The position numbers were made by a program, and so were the translations under genes. A DNA stretch of 64,000 nucleotides from Edaphobacter sp. (GTDB taxonomy: Bacteria > Acidobacteriota > Terriglobia > Terriglobales > Acidobacteriaceae): NCBI RefSeq assembly GCF_028283685.1, contig NZ_JAPWKF010000004.1:124001-188000 (forward strand), read 5' to 3'. The notes below the pieces were generated by a model. It was not told the DNA's origin. It ran no database searches and was given only the letters and a program-made list of their open reading frames with translations. Shown here one piece after another: positions 41,198-50,112 of the stretch. Position 1 is the stretch's first letter; every line of letters begins with the position of its first letter.

Positions 41198-43360
41198 TTA
41201 CTTCGCCGCAGCCTCCAGGATGGCGGCTGCCCGGTTCAGTGCCTCGGCCAGCACTGCCAGCTGTGTCTGAGTTCGGGCCGGGTCGGATGCGCTGATTCCT
41301 TCGTTGACTCCGGGGATGACCACGGCGGCGTATCCGGTGAACTCTCCGGGAGCGTAGATCAGATGCCGGTACCAGGGCCGGTGCGGCAGCCCGGACGGGT
41401 TCAGCAGTGCATTCTCCGCATTGCGAAGAGCCTCGTTCAGCTTCACGGCATTGGACGGGGGAGCCATCTCAATCGACTTGACCGACGCGCCGGAGGTCTC
41501 GAAGCGTTTCGCAGCAGCCTGCGCAGGGGCAAAGTCGAGTGTCATCTTTGCCGTCGTCGCACGATGCGAGGCGTTCTCGAGGTAATGCATAATCTCGCGG
41601 CCATACGTCTGATAGTCGTAGGGCAGCACGTCGGTGTCGGCCATGTGCAGAATTTCGAGGCCGAAGACCCGCGCCTGCTGCTGCTCGTAGACGAAGGTCG
41701 GGTCAGCGAACTTCGTGAACCAGTTGTAGTTGTCGAAGACGGAGTGATAGACGCCGTATGGTCCCTCAGAGCCGATATCGGTCGAAGGAACGCCGACGTG
41801 CTGGATAAACGGGGTGTAGTCCGACCCGGAGCCCAGGTTGCCTACCCGTACTTCGCTCTCAGGGGAGGCGTTGTTGTGTGACGGCGTCCCCGGAAAGCCG
41901 GTGTCCACGGTCATGCGCCGCTCGGCATCGGTCTGCTGATCTGCCTTCCACTGGTCGTAGACGGTGCCGCTCTTCGGGGAAGGAACCTGCTGGGCGATCT
42001 CGCGGACGAACTGCTTCAGCGACGGCACGGCTGCGGCCTTGAACTCCGGTCCGGAGACGCCCACGTCAGTATTGAAGTACGCCACGGCATGCGAAAGCCG
42101 CTCCTGGTTGTCCTCCACCCACTCGGTCGAGCCGATCAGGCCTTCCTCCTCGGCGTCCCATGAGCCAAGCAGGATCGTGCGCTTCGGTCTCCAGCCCTGC
42201 TTCAGCAGTTCGCCAAGTCCATGCACGGCCTCCAGCATCGCTGCGGTACCGGAGCTGGGATCGACCGCGCCGTACACCCAGGCATCCCGATGATTGCCTG
42301 CAATAACCCAGTCATCTTTCTGCGATTTGTCGCTGCCTGGAATCGTTCCGATGACGTCCCAGATGGTGCGCAGGGCAATGTCCTGCTCCAGAAGCATGTG
42401 AACCTTCACCTTGCCCACCCCGCCCAGGTGATAGGTGAAGGGCAGCGCGCCCTGCCAGTTGCGTGGCGACTCCTGACCGCCGAGGCACCTCAGGATCGGC
42501 GTGGCGTCGCCGTAGGAGATCGGATTTGCAGGAATGCTGGGTTCATTGCCACGGCGATCCGCGATCCTCTTGGCGTCCGGCAGATCAGGCGTCGCTGCAA
42601 TGCCCGGTGTCCGCGCATCGCCGGGATAGATCGGGAGAAACTGGACGGAGCCGCGCTGAACTCCCGTCTCCGGCCTGTAAGGCCCCTTTGGGTAGACATC
42701 GCCGCGGTAGTAGCCGTCGTCTGCCGGGTCCGAATAGATCAGGACCCCTTTCGCACCGTATTGCTGAGCAATATAGACCTTCACCCCGCGAAAATTACCG
42801 CCATAGCGTACGAGGACGATCTTGTCCTTCACGCTGATTCCGAGTCCCGCCAGCTTCTTGAAGTCCTCCAGGGTGCCGTAGTTGGCGTAAACCACGTCGC
42901 CGGTTACATCTCCTGATGGGGAGGAGCCATTGAAGGCGGGGAGGACGCGTGGATCGTCCTGAAAGGGGTCGCCACCGTTCTTCGACGGATCGACGTGCTC
43001 GCGTGTCGGCCCCGACATTAGCTTCCTGCCCTCCGCGTCGAAGGCCTCGATCTCAATCTTGATGGGTTTATTCAGCTGAACTTTGTAGGGAACGATCTTC
43101 GTTTCGATGCCTGCGGCCTTGAACTTGTCGGCGACATAAAGGGCGGTTGCATAGTCCTCAGGGGAGCTGGCCCAGTGCGGGGCAGCGGTCAGAACCTTGA
43201 GGTGCGCGCCTGCCAGCTTTGCATCCGGCACAGGCAGAAACGCAGCGTCCCATTTCGCCTGCTGGGTAAAGTCACGAAATCCAAAGACACGCGTGGTTTG
43301 AGCCGGGGCAGAGAGTGCTGCGAAAAGGAGTAGGCAGGACAGCGACCGGGCAACGCGCAA
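41198..43360 (-). CDS. M28 family peptidase, glutamate carboxypeptidase II-like
   Basis: The protein has 720 residues with a signal peptide (SLSCLLLFAALSAPAQ). Domain order is as in GCPII/PSMA: a short N-terminal part, a PA domain at about 130-260 (VTGDVVYANYGTLEDFKKLA, KIVLVRYGGNFRGVKV, GVLIYSDPADDGY), the M28 zinc core at about 345-570 (VIAGNHRDAWVYGAVDPSSG, LLGSWDAEEEGLIGSTEW, YFNTDVGVSG, YHSVFDNYNWF) and a C-terminal transferrin-receptor-like helical dimerisation domain from about 610. All zinc ligands and the Glu pair are present. It probably releases C-terminal acidic residues from peptides in the periplasm. It lies between mscL and trehalase. Confidence 0.93.
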   Translation of the reverse strand: MRVARSLSCLLLFAALSAPAQTTRVFGFRDFTQQAKWDAAFLPVPDAKLAGAHLKVLTAAPHWASSPEDYATALYVADKFKAAGIETKIVPYKVQLNKPIKIEIEAFDAEGRKLMSGPTREHVDPSKNGGDPFQDDPRVLPAFNGSSPSGDVTGDVVYANYGTLEDFKKLAGLGISVKDKIVLVRYGGNFRGVKVYIAQQYGAKGVLIYSDPADDGYYRGDVYPKGPYRPETGVQRGSVQFLPIYPGDARTPGIAATPDLPDAKRIADRRGNEPSIPANPISYGDATPILRCLGGQESPRNWQGALPFTYHLGGVGKVKVHMLLEQDIALRTIWDVIGTIPGSDKSQKDDWVIAGNHRDAWVYGAVDPSSGTAAMLEAVHGLGELLKQGWRPKRTILLGSWDAEEEGLIGSTEWVEDNQERLSHAVAYFNTDVGVSGPEFKAAAVPSLKQFVREIAQQVPSPKSGTVYDQWKADQQTDAERRMTVDTGFPGTPSHNNASPESEVRVGNLGSGSDYTPFIQHVGVPSTDIGSEGPYGVYHSVFDNYNWFTKFADPTFVYEQQQARVFGLEILHMADTDVLPYDYQTYGREIMHYLENASHRATTAKMTLDFAPAQAAAKRFETSGASVKSIEMAPPSNAVKLNEALRNAENALLNPSGLPHRPWYRHLIYAPGEFTGYAAVVIPGVNEGISASDPARTQTQLAVLAEALNRAAAILEAAAK

Positions 43361-43450
43361 GAACGAAGACCTCTAATGGAGTTAGAGGTAGAGTAACGCA
43401 TGCGCGAAGGCCCGGAGCGAGCCTTCGGCATGCATGACTCGTCTTTTAGC

Positions 43451-43855
43451 TTAGGCGACGGGCTGGCTGCAGAACCTGCAGCGATGAGCGGCCAGCGGTA
43501 TGTCCGACAGGCACTCCGGGCAGGGCTTGGTCGTCACTGCCGCCGCTTCCTCAGGTCCCTTCAGGCGAGCCAACAGCTTTTGCACCGGCAGCACCAGGAA
43601 GAAATAGATGACAAAGGCGATGATCAGGAAGTTGATTGCGGCCGTTATAAACGAGCCGTATTTGATGGGCGTGCCGTTCAGGTGAAAGACGAGCGCCGAG
43701 AAGTCCGGTTTGCCCACGATCGCCGCGATCAAGGGAGTAATGACATCCTCGACCAGGGATTTGGTGATGGCCGAGAAGGCAGCACCGATGATGACGGCGA
43801 CGGCAAGGTCAATTACATTGCCGCGCAGAATGAAATCGCGAAAGCCTTTAATCAT
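43451..43855 (-). CDS. mscL: Large-conductance mechanosensitive channel with C-terminal zinc ribbon
   Basis: ATG 43855 (MIKGFRDFILRGNVIDLAVA) has a GGAG site 7 bases upstream. A GTG five codons earlier opens the frame. The product has 134 residues. The family N-terminus and first helix (VIDLAVAVIIGAAFSAITKS), the loop and the second helix (FLIIAFVIYFFLVLPVQKLL) are normal. After the cytoplasmic helix the protein ends in CPECLSDIPLAAHRCRFC, a two-CxxC zinc-ribbon motif. MscL opens when membrane tension rises to save cells from hypo-osmotic shock. The ribbon is an addition to the classical channel. Confidence 0.93.
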   Translation of the reverse strand: MIKGFRDFILRGNVIDLAVAVIIGAAFSAITKSLVEDVITPLIAAIVGKPDFSALVFHLNGTPIKYGSFITAAINFLIIAFVIYFFLVLPVQKLLARLKGPEEAAAVTTKPCPECLSDIPLAAHRCRFCSQPVA

Positions 43856-43953
43856 GTATCGCTCCGACACCGTGTTTTTTGAGATTCCCGGAGTCTAACA
43901 CCCCGAGTCAAGAATGGCCTGATCTTCGTCCGTAGTAGCTATGATGACGGGAT

Positions 43954-44295
43954 TTACTGTGCGGTCAGCCACTGGGTGTAAGGATAAAGAAGAAAAAACA
44001 GGATCATGCTGATCACCATCAGGTCCATGTAGACCAGCAGAAGCACGCCACCGTGGTAAAAACTCCATTGCCGCCTCATGCAGCGCAGGTGGTCGATGGT
44101 TCCGGCAATGGCCAGAGGCAGGGGCAGCACGAGCAGCGGCGTCGCCCGGTTGTGCGGGAAGTCAGACAATTGGATGGCGAGGGCCAGGCTGAGGAGGGAA
44201 AGGATCGAGCCGCGCAGCAGCGACTTGTTTCGCGGATTGAAGAAGCGACGAATCACGCTGAGCCTGTTTCTAGGGTAGAAGCTTTTCAGCGACAA
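43954..44295 (-). CDS. Small membrane protein (about 113 aa), unknown function
   Basis: The frame opens at TTG 44295 with no strong ribosome site, so the start is uncertain. The product has a basic N-terminus (MSLKSFYPRNRLSVIRRFF) and three hydrophobic segments (ILSLLSLALAIQL, LLVLPLPLAIAGTI, VLLLVYMDLMVISMILFFLL) suggesting a three-helix membrane protein. No family is recognised. It precedes mscL on the same strand by about 98 bases and is divergent from the GT39-like gene. Confidence 0.5.
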   Translation of the reverse strand: MSLKSFYPRNRLSVIRRFFNPRNKSLLRGSILSLLSLALAIQLSDFPHNRATPLLVLPLPLAIAGTIDHLRCMRRQWSFYHGGVLLLVYMDLMVISMILFFLLYPYTQWLTAQ

Positions 44296-44379
44296 TGAGA
44301 TCGGCAGGTCCGATAAGCGAGCATATTCTACGGCTCTTGCCGCTGAACGTATAACAGCCCGCCGCGTGGGGAGAGGTGC

Positions 44380-45717
44380 GTGAAGGAAAATCAGCCACAG
44401 GCAATCGCGGCGACCTGGCCACGCTCCGTTCTATTTGCCACGCTCCTCTTCATCAGCCTGATGATCCGCATCGCTGCGCTTCTGCCGGTTGCCGGAGCCC
44501 CGCTGGCCTCCGACTCTGGTGACTATCGCGAGATGGCGGTGCAACTGCTGTCTCGCACGCACTTCGTGCCCTACTGGCCGCCGGGCATGTCGCTGTATCT
44601 CGCGCCGTTTGTCGCTGCCGGGGCCGGAACCATGGTACTGCGCGCATCCATGCTGCTCTGGTGGGTGCTGTTCTTCGTTGGCTTTGCAAGGCTGGCGAAG
44701 GATCTCAAGATACCCGAGGGCCTGCGACTCGCCGTACTGGCAATCTTCAGCGTCACCCCTGCGCTGATTCACTTCTCCATCGAACCGATGACGCAGATGC
44801 CGGCTGCTGCGCTTCTGGTATGGGCCTTGAGCGCCACGGTGCGGTGCGTTGACGGGGCAGGCTGGGGAGAAGCTCTGCTGCTCGGCGGTTCGCTTGGCTA
44901 CTTCTCCCTCGTGCGGCCCAGCGCCCTGCCGTTGGCGGTCGTACTGCCCGTCGTTGTTCTGCTGCGCCGCCGCAGCCTGTCCAGACCGCTGGCCGCTGTT
45001 GCCGTCGCTGCCGTCATGGTTGCGGCGTGGGCCGTCTACGCGCATCAACTCTGCGGCCGCTGGATGATCAACAACTCCAACGGTGCGAACGCCTACTACG
45101 GCAACAACCCCTGGACGCCCCTCTACCGCACCTGGTACTTCGGCTCGCACGCCAAGCTCGGCAGCGACGAAATCCTCCAGTATCCCGAATACGAGTCCGT
45201 GTTGCGATCCATGACTGCCGTGCCGGAGATCGACCGCGGCGCCGCCTATCAAAAGCTGGCCACCGCGTACGTTCTTCGCCATCCCGGCGTCTTTCTGCTG
45301 CGAACCGCAAACCGCATCCGCTGCTTCTGGGGCTTCGATATCTTTACCGCCGCCAATCTGCGCGGCTCCGGCGGCTCAGGCAGGCGATGGTTTCCGGTGG
45401 CCTTCGTGCTCGATGCCGTCTGCTATCTGGCGATAGCTGGTTTTGCCTTTTTCTGGATCGCCGCCGCACCGGCCACTTTATGGCGAAGCTGGCAGGCCTG
45501 GCTGCTTACCGGGGCCATCGTCCTCTACGGACTGCCGTACTGGGTGACGATGTCGCATCCCACATATCACTTTCCCGTGCTCGCCCCGCTGGCTGTACTG
45601 GGCCTGGTGGCATACCGCGAATCTGGTTCGCGCGCATCGCGTGGACGGGGATGGTGCGCCGTCCTCGTCCTCGCCCTCATCCAGGTGGAGTGGATGTTCT
45701 TCCTGACAAAGAATTAG
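44380..45717 (+). CDS. GT39/ArnT-like polytopic membrane protein, probable glycosyltransferase
   Basis: The protein has 445 residues from GTG 44380 with about ten hydrophobic helices. The first periplasmic loop has the acidic pair D-S-G-D-Y (PLASDSGDYREMAVQLL) followed by TYWPPG-like FVPYWPPGMSLYLAPF, as in dolichyl/undecaprenyl-phosphate sugar transferases (GT-C fold, PMT/ArnT superfamily). Later loops have NNSNGANAYYGNNPWTPLYR. It probably moves a sugar from a lipid carrier to an envelope acceptor. The acceptor and sugar are unknown. It ends at a strong terminator shared with mtnA. Confidence 0.7.
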   Translation: MKENQPQAIAATWPRSVLFATLLFISLMIRIAALLPVAGAPLASDSGDYREMAVQLLSRTHFVPYWPPGMSLYLAPFVAAGAGTMVLRASMLLWWVLFFVGFARLAKDLKIPEGLRLAVLAIFSVTPALIHFSIEPMTQMPAAALLVWALSATVRCVDGAGWGEALLLGGSLGYFSLVRPSALPLAVVLPVVVLLRRRSLSRPLAAVAVAAVMVAAWAVYAHQLCGRWMINNSNGANAYYGNNPWTPLYRTWYFGSHAKLGSDEILQYPEYESVLRSMTAVPEIDRGAAYQKLATAYVLRHPGVFLLRTANRIRCFWGFDIFTAANLRGSGGSGRRWFPVAFVLDAVCYLAIAGFAFFWIAAAPATLWRSWQAWLLTGAIVLYGLPYWVTMSHPTYHFPVLAPLAVLGLVAYRESGSRASRGRGWCAVLVLALIQVEWMFFLTKN

Positions 45718-45730
45718 CTGGCAGCAAGAA

Positions 45731-45757
45731 AAAGGGCGCTCGTGATGAGCGCCCTTT
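45731..45757. terminator. Bidirectional terminator between GT39-like gene and mtnA
   Basis: An 11-bp perfect stem AAAGGGCGCTC / GAGCGCCCTTT with a 5-base loop lies 14 bases past the plus-strand stop and 25 bases from the minus-strand mtnA stop. The A and T runs on both sides suit termination in both directions. Confidence 0.88.
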
Positions 45758-45781
45758 CTGCAATTGTTTGCATAGTGCAGG

Positions 45782-46855
45782 CTAAGCTGTGATCAGCTCC
45801 GGATTGTTCGCGGCCTTCTCGAACATCTCCGGGATGCTCTTCTCGTAAGGCGCGCGCAGCACGCCGTGCTCCGTGATGATCGCCGTAATGTACTTGGCCG
45901 GGGTCGCATCGAAGGCCGGGTTCTGGATCGCAGCCCCGTTGGGCGTCATCTGCTTGCCGTTCGAGTGTGTGACCTCCATGGCCGAGCGCTGCTCGATCGG
46001 AATCGCGTCGCCGTTCGGCGTGGCCACGTCGATGGTCGACAGCGGAGCCGCAACGTAGAACGGAATCCCATGCTCCTTCGCCAGCACGGCGACCGAGTAG
46101 GTGCCGATCTTGTTGGCCGTATCGCCGTTGGCAGCGATGCGGTCAGCGCCAACGATGACGGCCTGGATGTTGCCCTGCCGCATCAGGGAGCCGGCCATGT
46201 TGTCGCACAGCACGGTGGTGGGGATATTGTCGTGCAACAGCTCCCACGCGGTAAGGCGAGCACCCTGCAGGTACGGGCGAGTCTCATCGGCGTAGACGTC
46301 GATCTTGTGGCCGCGCTCGACTGCAGCCCGAATGACTCCAAGCGCCGTGCCGTAGCCGCACGTTGCGAGTGCGCCTGCGTTGCAGTGGGTCAGCACGGTG
46401 CCTTCCTGCGGCAGCAGGGCAGCGCCATGCGCGCCCATCGACTTGCAGGCGGCGATGTCCTCGTCGTACATCAGCTGTGCTTCCTTGATGAGGGCTTCCT
46501 TGATTTCGGGGATCGCAGCGCCGGACTCAGCGAGCGCGTTGTACTTGTTGCGCATGCGCTCGATGGCCCAGAAGAGGTTGACGGCGGTGGGCCGTGTCTC
46601 GGCGAGCGTCTTCGCGATGATGGCGACCTCTTCGCTGAGGGCCGGAATGTCGGTCGCGCTGCTCTGGCTGACGCCGAGCGCCACGCCCATGGCAGCAGAG
46701 ACGCCGATCGCCGGAGCGCCGCGGACGATCATGTCGCGGATGACGGTGGCAACCTGGTTGTAATCGGTGGCAAGGACGTAGGTTTCCTCGAGAGGAAGCT
46801 TGGTCTGGTCGAGGAAGTTAACGCCGTTCGGGAGCCATTCTAGGGTAGGAATCAT
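45782..46855 (-). CDS. mtnA: S-methyl-5-thioribose-1-phosphate isomerase
   Basis: The protein has 357 residues. The family motifs are [56 protein letters not shown] (catalytic Cys), [49 protein letters not shown] (catalytic Asp) and [12 protein letters not shown]. It isomerises methylthioribose-1-phosphate in the methionine salvage pathway. The eIF2B-like fold is shared with translation factors, but the C and D pair marks the isomerase. No other salvage gene is adjacent. Confidence 0.95.
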   Translation of the reverse strand: MIPTLEWLPNGVNFLDQTKLPLEETYVLATDYNQVATVIRDMIVRGAPAIGVSAAMGVALGVSQSSATDIPALSEEVAIIAKTLAETRPTAVNLFWAIERMRNKYNALAESGAAIPEIKEALIKEAQLMYDEDIAACKSMGAHGAALLPQEGTVLTHCNAGALATCGYGTALGVIRAAVERGHKIDVYADETRPYLQGARLTAWELLHDNIPTTVLCDNMAGSLMRQGNIQAVIVGADRIAANGDTANKIGTYSVAVLAKEHGIPFYVAAPLSTIDVATPNGDAIPIEQRSAMEVTHSNGKQMTPNGAAIQNPAFDATPAKYITAIITEHGVLRAPYEKSIPEMFEKAANNPELITA

Positions 46856-47075
46856 GTCCCTTCTAGTTTATCGAAGATAAACGCGGAGCGGGGTCGACCC
46901 AGCGCAGGCGGCCATCCAGCCCGGCGGACCAGAAGGCTACCTGACTACGTCGCCGTTCGGGTGACGCTGCATAAGATCAGCAGCCCTTCCGTCGGCCTCG
47001 CAGCCTCCGACGTCGGTGATCTCCGGCTGTTGGGTGCCCTCACGACCTCCGCGTTTCAGAGTCGATCGTGCAGTC

Positions 47076-47684
47076 TTACTTGTTCAACGCAATATGTGCT
47101 GCGCGAACATCGTTTGCGGTAAACAGAGCGTGAAACGGCGCATTGGGGGCTGCGGCTTCGATGTTGTCTCGTCCGCCCTGTTCGCGGTCGACGAGGCAGA
47201 GGACGCCGATGACGTTCATGCCTGCCGCCTGCGTCGCCTCGATGGCCGTAATGGTGGAGCCTCCGGTGGTGCAGACGTCGTCGACGATGATGACCTTGGC
47301 TCCGGGCTTGAGGAAGCCTTCGAGGCGACGGCCGGTGCCGTGCGTCTTTTCGGCTTTGCGAACCAGAAAGCCATGGACGAGATTATCGCGGTGGTGATGC
47401 AGGTGGTGCCACGCCGAAGCCGAGGCTGTGTTCGAGACTAGCGGGTCGGCGCCCATCGTCAGTCCGCCGACGCCTTCGGCCTGCGGGAAGTGCTCGGCAA
47501 TCATGTCATAGAGCGCCAGCCCGGAGAGCCGTCCGCCCTCGGCGTGCAGCGTCGTAATGCGGCAGTCGATGTAGTAGTCCGACTTCTTGCCGCTGGCGAG
47601 CGTGAAGTCGCCCAGCTTGAAGGAGAGGGTCGCGATCAGGTTCAGCAGGTCGGTGCGATTGTCGTTAGCCATGTCACCAGTCAT
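47076..47684 (-). CDS. pyrE: Orotate phosphoribosyltransferase
   Basis: The protein has 202 residues. ATG 47684 has AGGA 7 bases upstream. ATG 47672 (MANDNRTD) is an alternative. LGDFTLASGKKSDYYIDCRI is the family N-terminal block. The PRPP loop VIIVDDVCTTGGSTITAIEA is present with its acidic pair. Between GGLTMGADPLV and FLVRKAEKTHGTGRRLEGF there is a segment (SNTASASAWHHLHHHRDNLV) that is longer and His-richer than in many PyrE. It converts orotate and PRPP to OMP in pyrimidine synthesis. Confidence 0.93.
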   Translation of the reverse strand: MTGDMANDNRTDLLNLIATLSFKLGDFTLASGKKSDYYIDCRITTLHAEGGRLSGLALYDMIAEHFPQAEGVGGLTMGADPLVSNTASASAWHHLHHHRDNLVHGFLVRKAEKTHGTGRRLEGFLKPGAKVIIVDDVCTTGGSTITAIEATQAAGMNVIGVLCLVDREQGGRDNIEAAAPNAPFHALFTANDVRAAHIALNK

Positions 47685-47711
47685 TCTACGTTCCTCTCGC
47701 GAAGCCGAACC

Positions 47712-49055
47712 TTAATGCAGCCCCAGGTGCTCCTGCATTCCTTCCAGCGTCTGTCCCTTCGTCTCCGGGTAGACCAGCAGCACGGTGAAGAACTGCAGCA
47801 CCATCATCCCGGCGAAGAAGGCGAACGGCAGCGACCTGGAGTAACCGGCCACGTAGGGAAACAGGTTGGCGATGATGCCGTTGGCGATCCAGTGGGACGA
47901 CGATCCCAGGCTCTGCCCCTTTGAGCGCACGTTGGTAGGAAAGACCTCCGACAGGTACACCCAGATCACTGCTCCCTGGCTCAGGGCAAAGGCGGCGATA
48001 AAGCCGATCAGCAGCGGCAGCAGCAGCTTCAGATGCTGGCCGGTATGGAAGACCCAGGCTACGCCCGACAGCGCAAAGAAGGTACCCACCGCACCGATCA
48101 GCAGCAGCGGTTTGCGCCCGATCCTGTCGATGATCGAGATGCCGATCATCGTGAAGATCAGGTTGGCAAAGCCGACGAACACCGCCTGCACGTTGCTCGA
48201 AACCGAGGTGAAACCCGCGAAGCCAAAGATGTCGTTCAGGTAGTACAGAATTGCGTTGATGCCGGAGAGCTGATTGAACAGCCCGATCGATACGGCGAGA
48301 AAGATGAGCTTCGCATAGCGGCCCTGGAAGAGTGTGTGCTGGGTGCCGCCGCCCTCGGAGCGCAGAGAGGCGGAGATGGCGTCGATCTCGGCCTGCGAGT
48401 CAGGCGAGCCTAGTTCGGCGAGAATGCTATAGGCCTCGTCGATGCGGTTCTGCGAGACGAGCCAGCGTGACGACTGCGGCACCGAATAGAGGAGCGCAAG
48501 GAACAGCAGCGCAGGCAGGATGCCGATGCCGAGTTGCACGCGCCATTCGATAGCTCCCAGGGCAAAGTGCGCCACGATGGCGTTCGACAGATAAGCCAGC
48601 AGGATTCCGATGACGATGTTGATCTGAAACAGGCCCACCAGGCGTCCGCGCCACTTCGCCGGCGCCAGTTCGGCGATATAGACAGGGCCAAGAACGGAAG
48701 AGCCTCCGATGCCCAGACCACCCAGAAAACGGAAGAACAGGAAGGCTCCCCACGGTCCGGCGAAGGCGCAGCCCAGAGAGGAGACCACATACAGAATCGC
48801 CATGATGCGCAGCGCGGCGCGCGATCCGATCTTCTGCCCCAGCGGCCCGGCGAAGATAGCTCCCAGCACCGTGCCGTACAGCGCGATGGCGACGGTAAAG
48901 CCCTTCTGGCCCTCGGTCAGCGCGTAGTGCAATTGCAGGGAGTGGGTTACGCCGGAGATGACGGCGGTATCGAAGCCGAAGAGCAGGCCCCCGAGCGCAC
49001 CCGTAAGAGCGCTTTTGCCAAGGAGATAGAAGGAGCGATTCTTTGTCAAACTCAT
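47712..49055 (-). CDS. Sugar porter family MFS transporter
   Basis: ATG 49055 (MSLTKNRSFYLLGKSALTGA) fits the family N-terminus. The frame is open for 50 more codons upstream, with no Shine-Dalgarno at any ATG. About 447 residues and 12 helices are seen. Sugar-porter signatures are: GGLLFGFDTAVISG, RFLGGLGIGGSSVLGPVYIA, ELAPAKWRGRLVGLFQ, GLFNQLSGINAILYYLNDIF, DRIGRKPLLLIG and YPETKGQTLEGMQEHLGLH. The PETKG end is diagnostic. It probably carries hexoses or pentoses by proton symport. It lies just downstream of a DoxX-like gene and upstream of pyrE on the same strand. Confidence 0.92.
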   Translation of the reverse strand: MSLTKNRSFYLLGKSALTGALGGLLFGFDTAVISGVTHSLQLHYALTEGQKGFTVAIALYGTVLGAIFAGPLGQKIGSRAALRIMAILYVVSSLGCAFAGPWGAFLFFRFLGGLGIGGSSVLGPVYIAELAPAKWRGRLVGLFQINIVIGILLAYLSNAIVAHFALGAIEWRVQLGIGILPALLFLALLYSVPQSSRWLVSQNRIDEAYSILAELGSPDSQAEIDAISASLRSEGGGTQHTLFQGRYAKLIFLAVSIGLFNQLSGINAILYYLNDIFGFAGFTSVSSNVQAVFVGFANLIFTMIGISIIDRIGRKPLLLIGAVGTFFALSGVAWVFHTGQHLKLLLPLLIGFIAAFALSQGAVIWVYLSEVFPTNVRSKGQSLGSSSHWIANGIIANLFPYVAGYSRSLPFAFFAGMMVLQFFTVLLVYPETKGQTLEGMQEHLGLH

Positions 49056-49134
49056 GTGGTCATGGCGAGGGTACATTTGTTGACCACGTCTTGTCGATTC
49101 CGAGGCTCGCTCCTTAAGCGGCGAGGGGACTCGA

Positions 49135-49932
49135 TTAACGCCGTCGCGCAGGGAGCAGCGACCGTACCTCGGCGCTGCGCAGCCAGTAGCCAGCCCAGAG
49201 TGCAACGCCGACGATTACCGGAATCAGCGAGGCGCCGATCGGTTCGCCTGAACGAAGGTTGATGGCCGTCGCTCCTCCGAGATAGCCGGTCAGAAACACG
49301 GTGCCGAAGAACGCCGTGCGCGGAAACAGGTACAGTGCCACAAGCACGAACTCGAGGTACGCGAGCGTGTGCATGTGTTCCATCGGGAAGCCTGGGGGTG
49401 GCGCTCCGGCAGGTAGCGTGTAGATAAACTTCATGACGGCACTGAAGAGGACAAACAGGGCAGCCAGAACTGTGACCGTATAGCCCGTGTACAGCATGCC
49501 CTTCGACGGCGCCGATGCCTGTGGCGACTTCACGATGGGGAAGAGATCGCGCAGCGTCTGATCGCGAAACCAGATAGCGCCCCAGAGAAAGAGCGCCACG
49601 TAGAGCGGAAACAGTGTATGGGAGAAGAACGGATTGCCGACGCGCGCATGAACGGCGATGGCTCCTCCCAGGTATCCGGTAAAGAGCACAGCGCCCAGCA
49701 CCGCTGTTGCGGGGATGGCATAGAGCGCCAGGCAGACGAGCACAATAACGCCGAGTGCGGGCGTCATCCACGGTGGAATCTCCAGCTGCGTATTGGCCGC
49801 GATCACAGGCGCCGCGTGCGTGAACTTCATCACGGCGTCCAGGAGCATAAAGAGAAGAAAGAGAGCCGCCAGCGTATAGCCGGTGTAGGTACGGGCCTTT
49901 GAGGAGGATGCTGTTTCGAGGTCGACCGCCAT
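49135..49932 (-). CDS. Duplicated DoxX-like membrane protein
   Basis: The protein has 265 residues with about eight hydrophobic helices arranged as two copies of a DoxX_2-like four-helix unit. YTGYTLAALFLLFMLLDAVM is mirrored by YTGYTVTVLAALFVLFSAVM, and AVLFTGYLGGAIAVHARVGNPF by TVFLTGYLGGATAINLRSGEPI. Each unit ends in a W/R-rich segment (ALFLWGAIWFRDQTLRDLFP; VALWAGYWLRSAEVRSLLP). Single-unit DoxX-like proteins are about 125 residues. DoxX family members are linked to quinone or thiol redox in membranes, with the exact role unknown. It is a divergent start neighbour of the YciI-like remnant. Confidence 0.85.
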   Translation of the reverse strand: MAVDLETASSSKARTYTGYTLAALFLLFMLLDAVMKFTHAAPVIAANTQLEIPPWMTPALGVIVLVCLALYAIPATAVLGAVLFTGYLGGAIAVHARVGNPFFSHTLFPLYVALFLWGAIWFRDQTLRDLFPIVKSPQASAPSKGMLYTGYTVTVLAALFVLFSAVMKFIYTLPAGAPPPGFPMEHMHTLAYLEFVLVALYLFPRTAFFGTVFLTGYLGGATAINLRSGEPIGASLIPVIVGVALWAGYWLRSAEVRSLLPARRR

Positions 49933-49983
49933 ATGAATGTCTTCTCCGTTCGATGGGGTTCTATCAAGAAAAAGAAATGCCTG

Positions 49984-50094
49984 TTAGCTGCCCGCAAGCT
50001 GGTCGCGCATCCGTTCTTCGGTGGCCCGTGTCTCGTCGCTCAGCTCCTGGCCGAAGTCTTCGAGTTCAAAGATCTGCTGTATCCCTTCTCCTGG
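49984..50094 (-). pseudogene. Remnant of a YciI-like (YCII-related) gene
   Basis: Minus-strand frame: after an in-frame TGA, 36 codons are open and end at TAA 49984-49986. They encode IQQIFELEDFGQELSDETRA followed by TEERMRDQLAGS. This looks like the C-terminal end of YciI/DGPF-type proteins, where an I-x-V-R-(Q/P)-I-F-E-L-E-D-F block is common. There is no start codon and no N-terminal part, since upstream is the VOC gene's stop at 50113. It is best read as a truncated relic left after a deletion. YciI-like and VOC genes are often neighbours, which fits. Confidence 0.6.
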
Positions 50095-50112
50095 TCAGGA
50101 GGGTCGATCGAT

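Noticed and set aside
46856..47075. Possible small gene or SAM-type riboswitch between pyrE and mtnA
   Set aside because: 220 bases without a ribosome site, a recognisable product or a consistent secondary structure.
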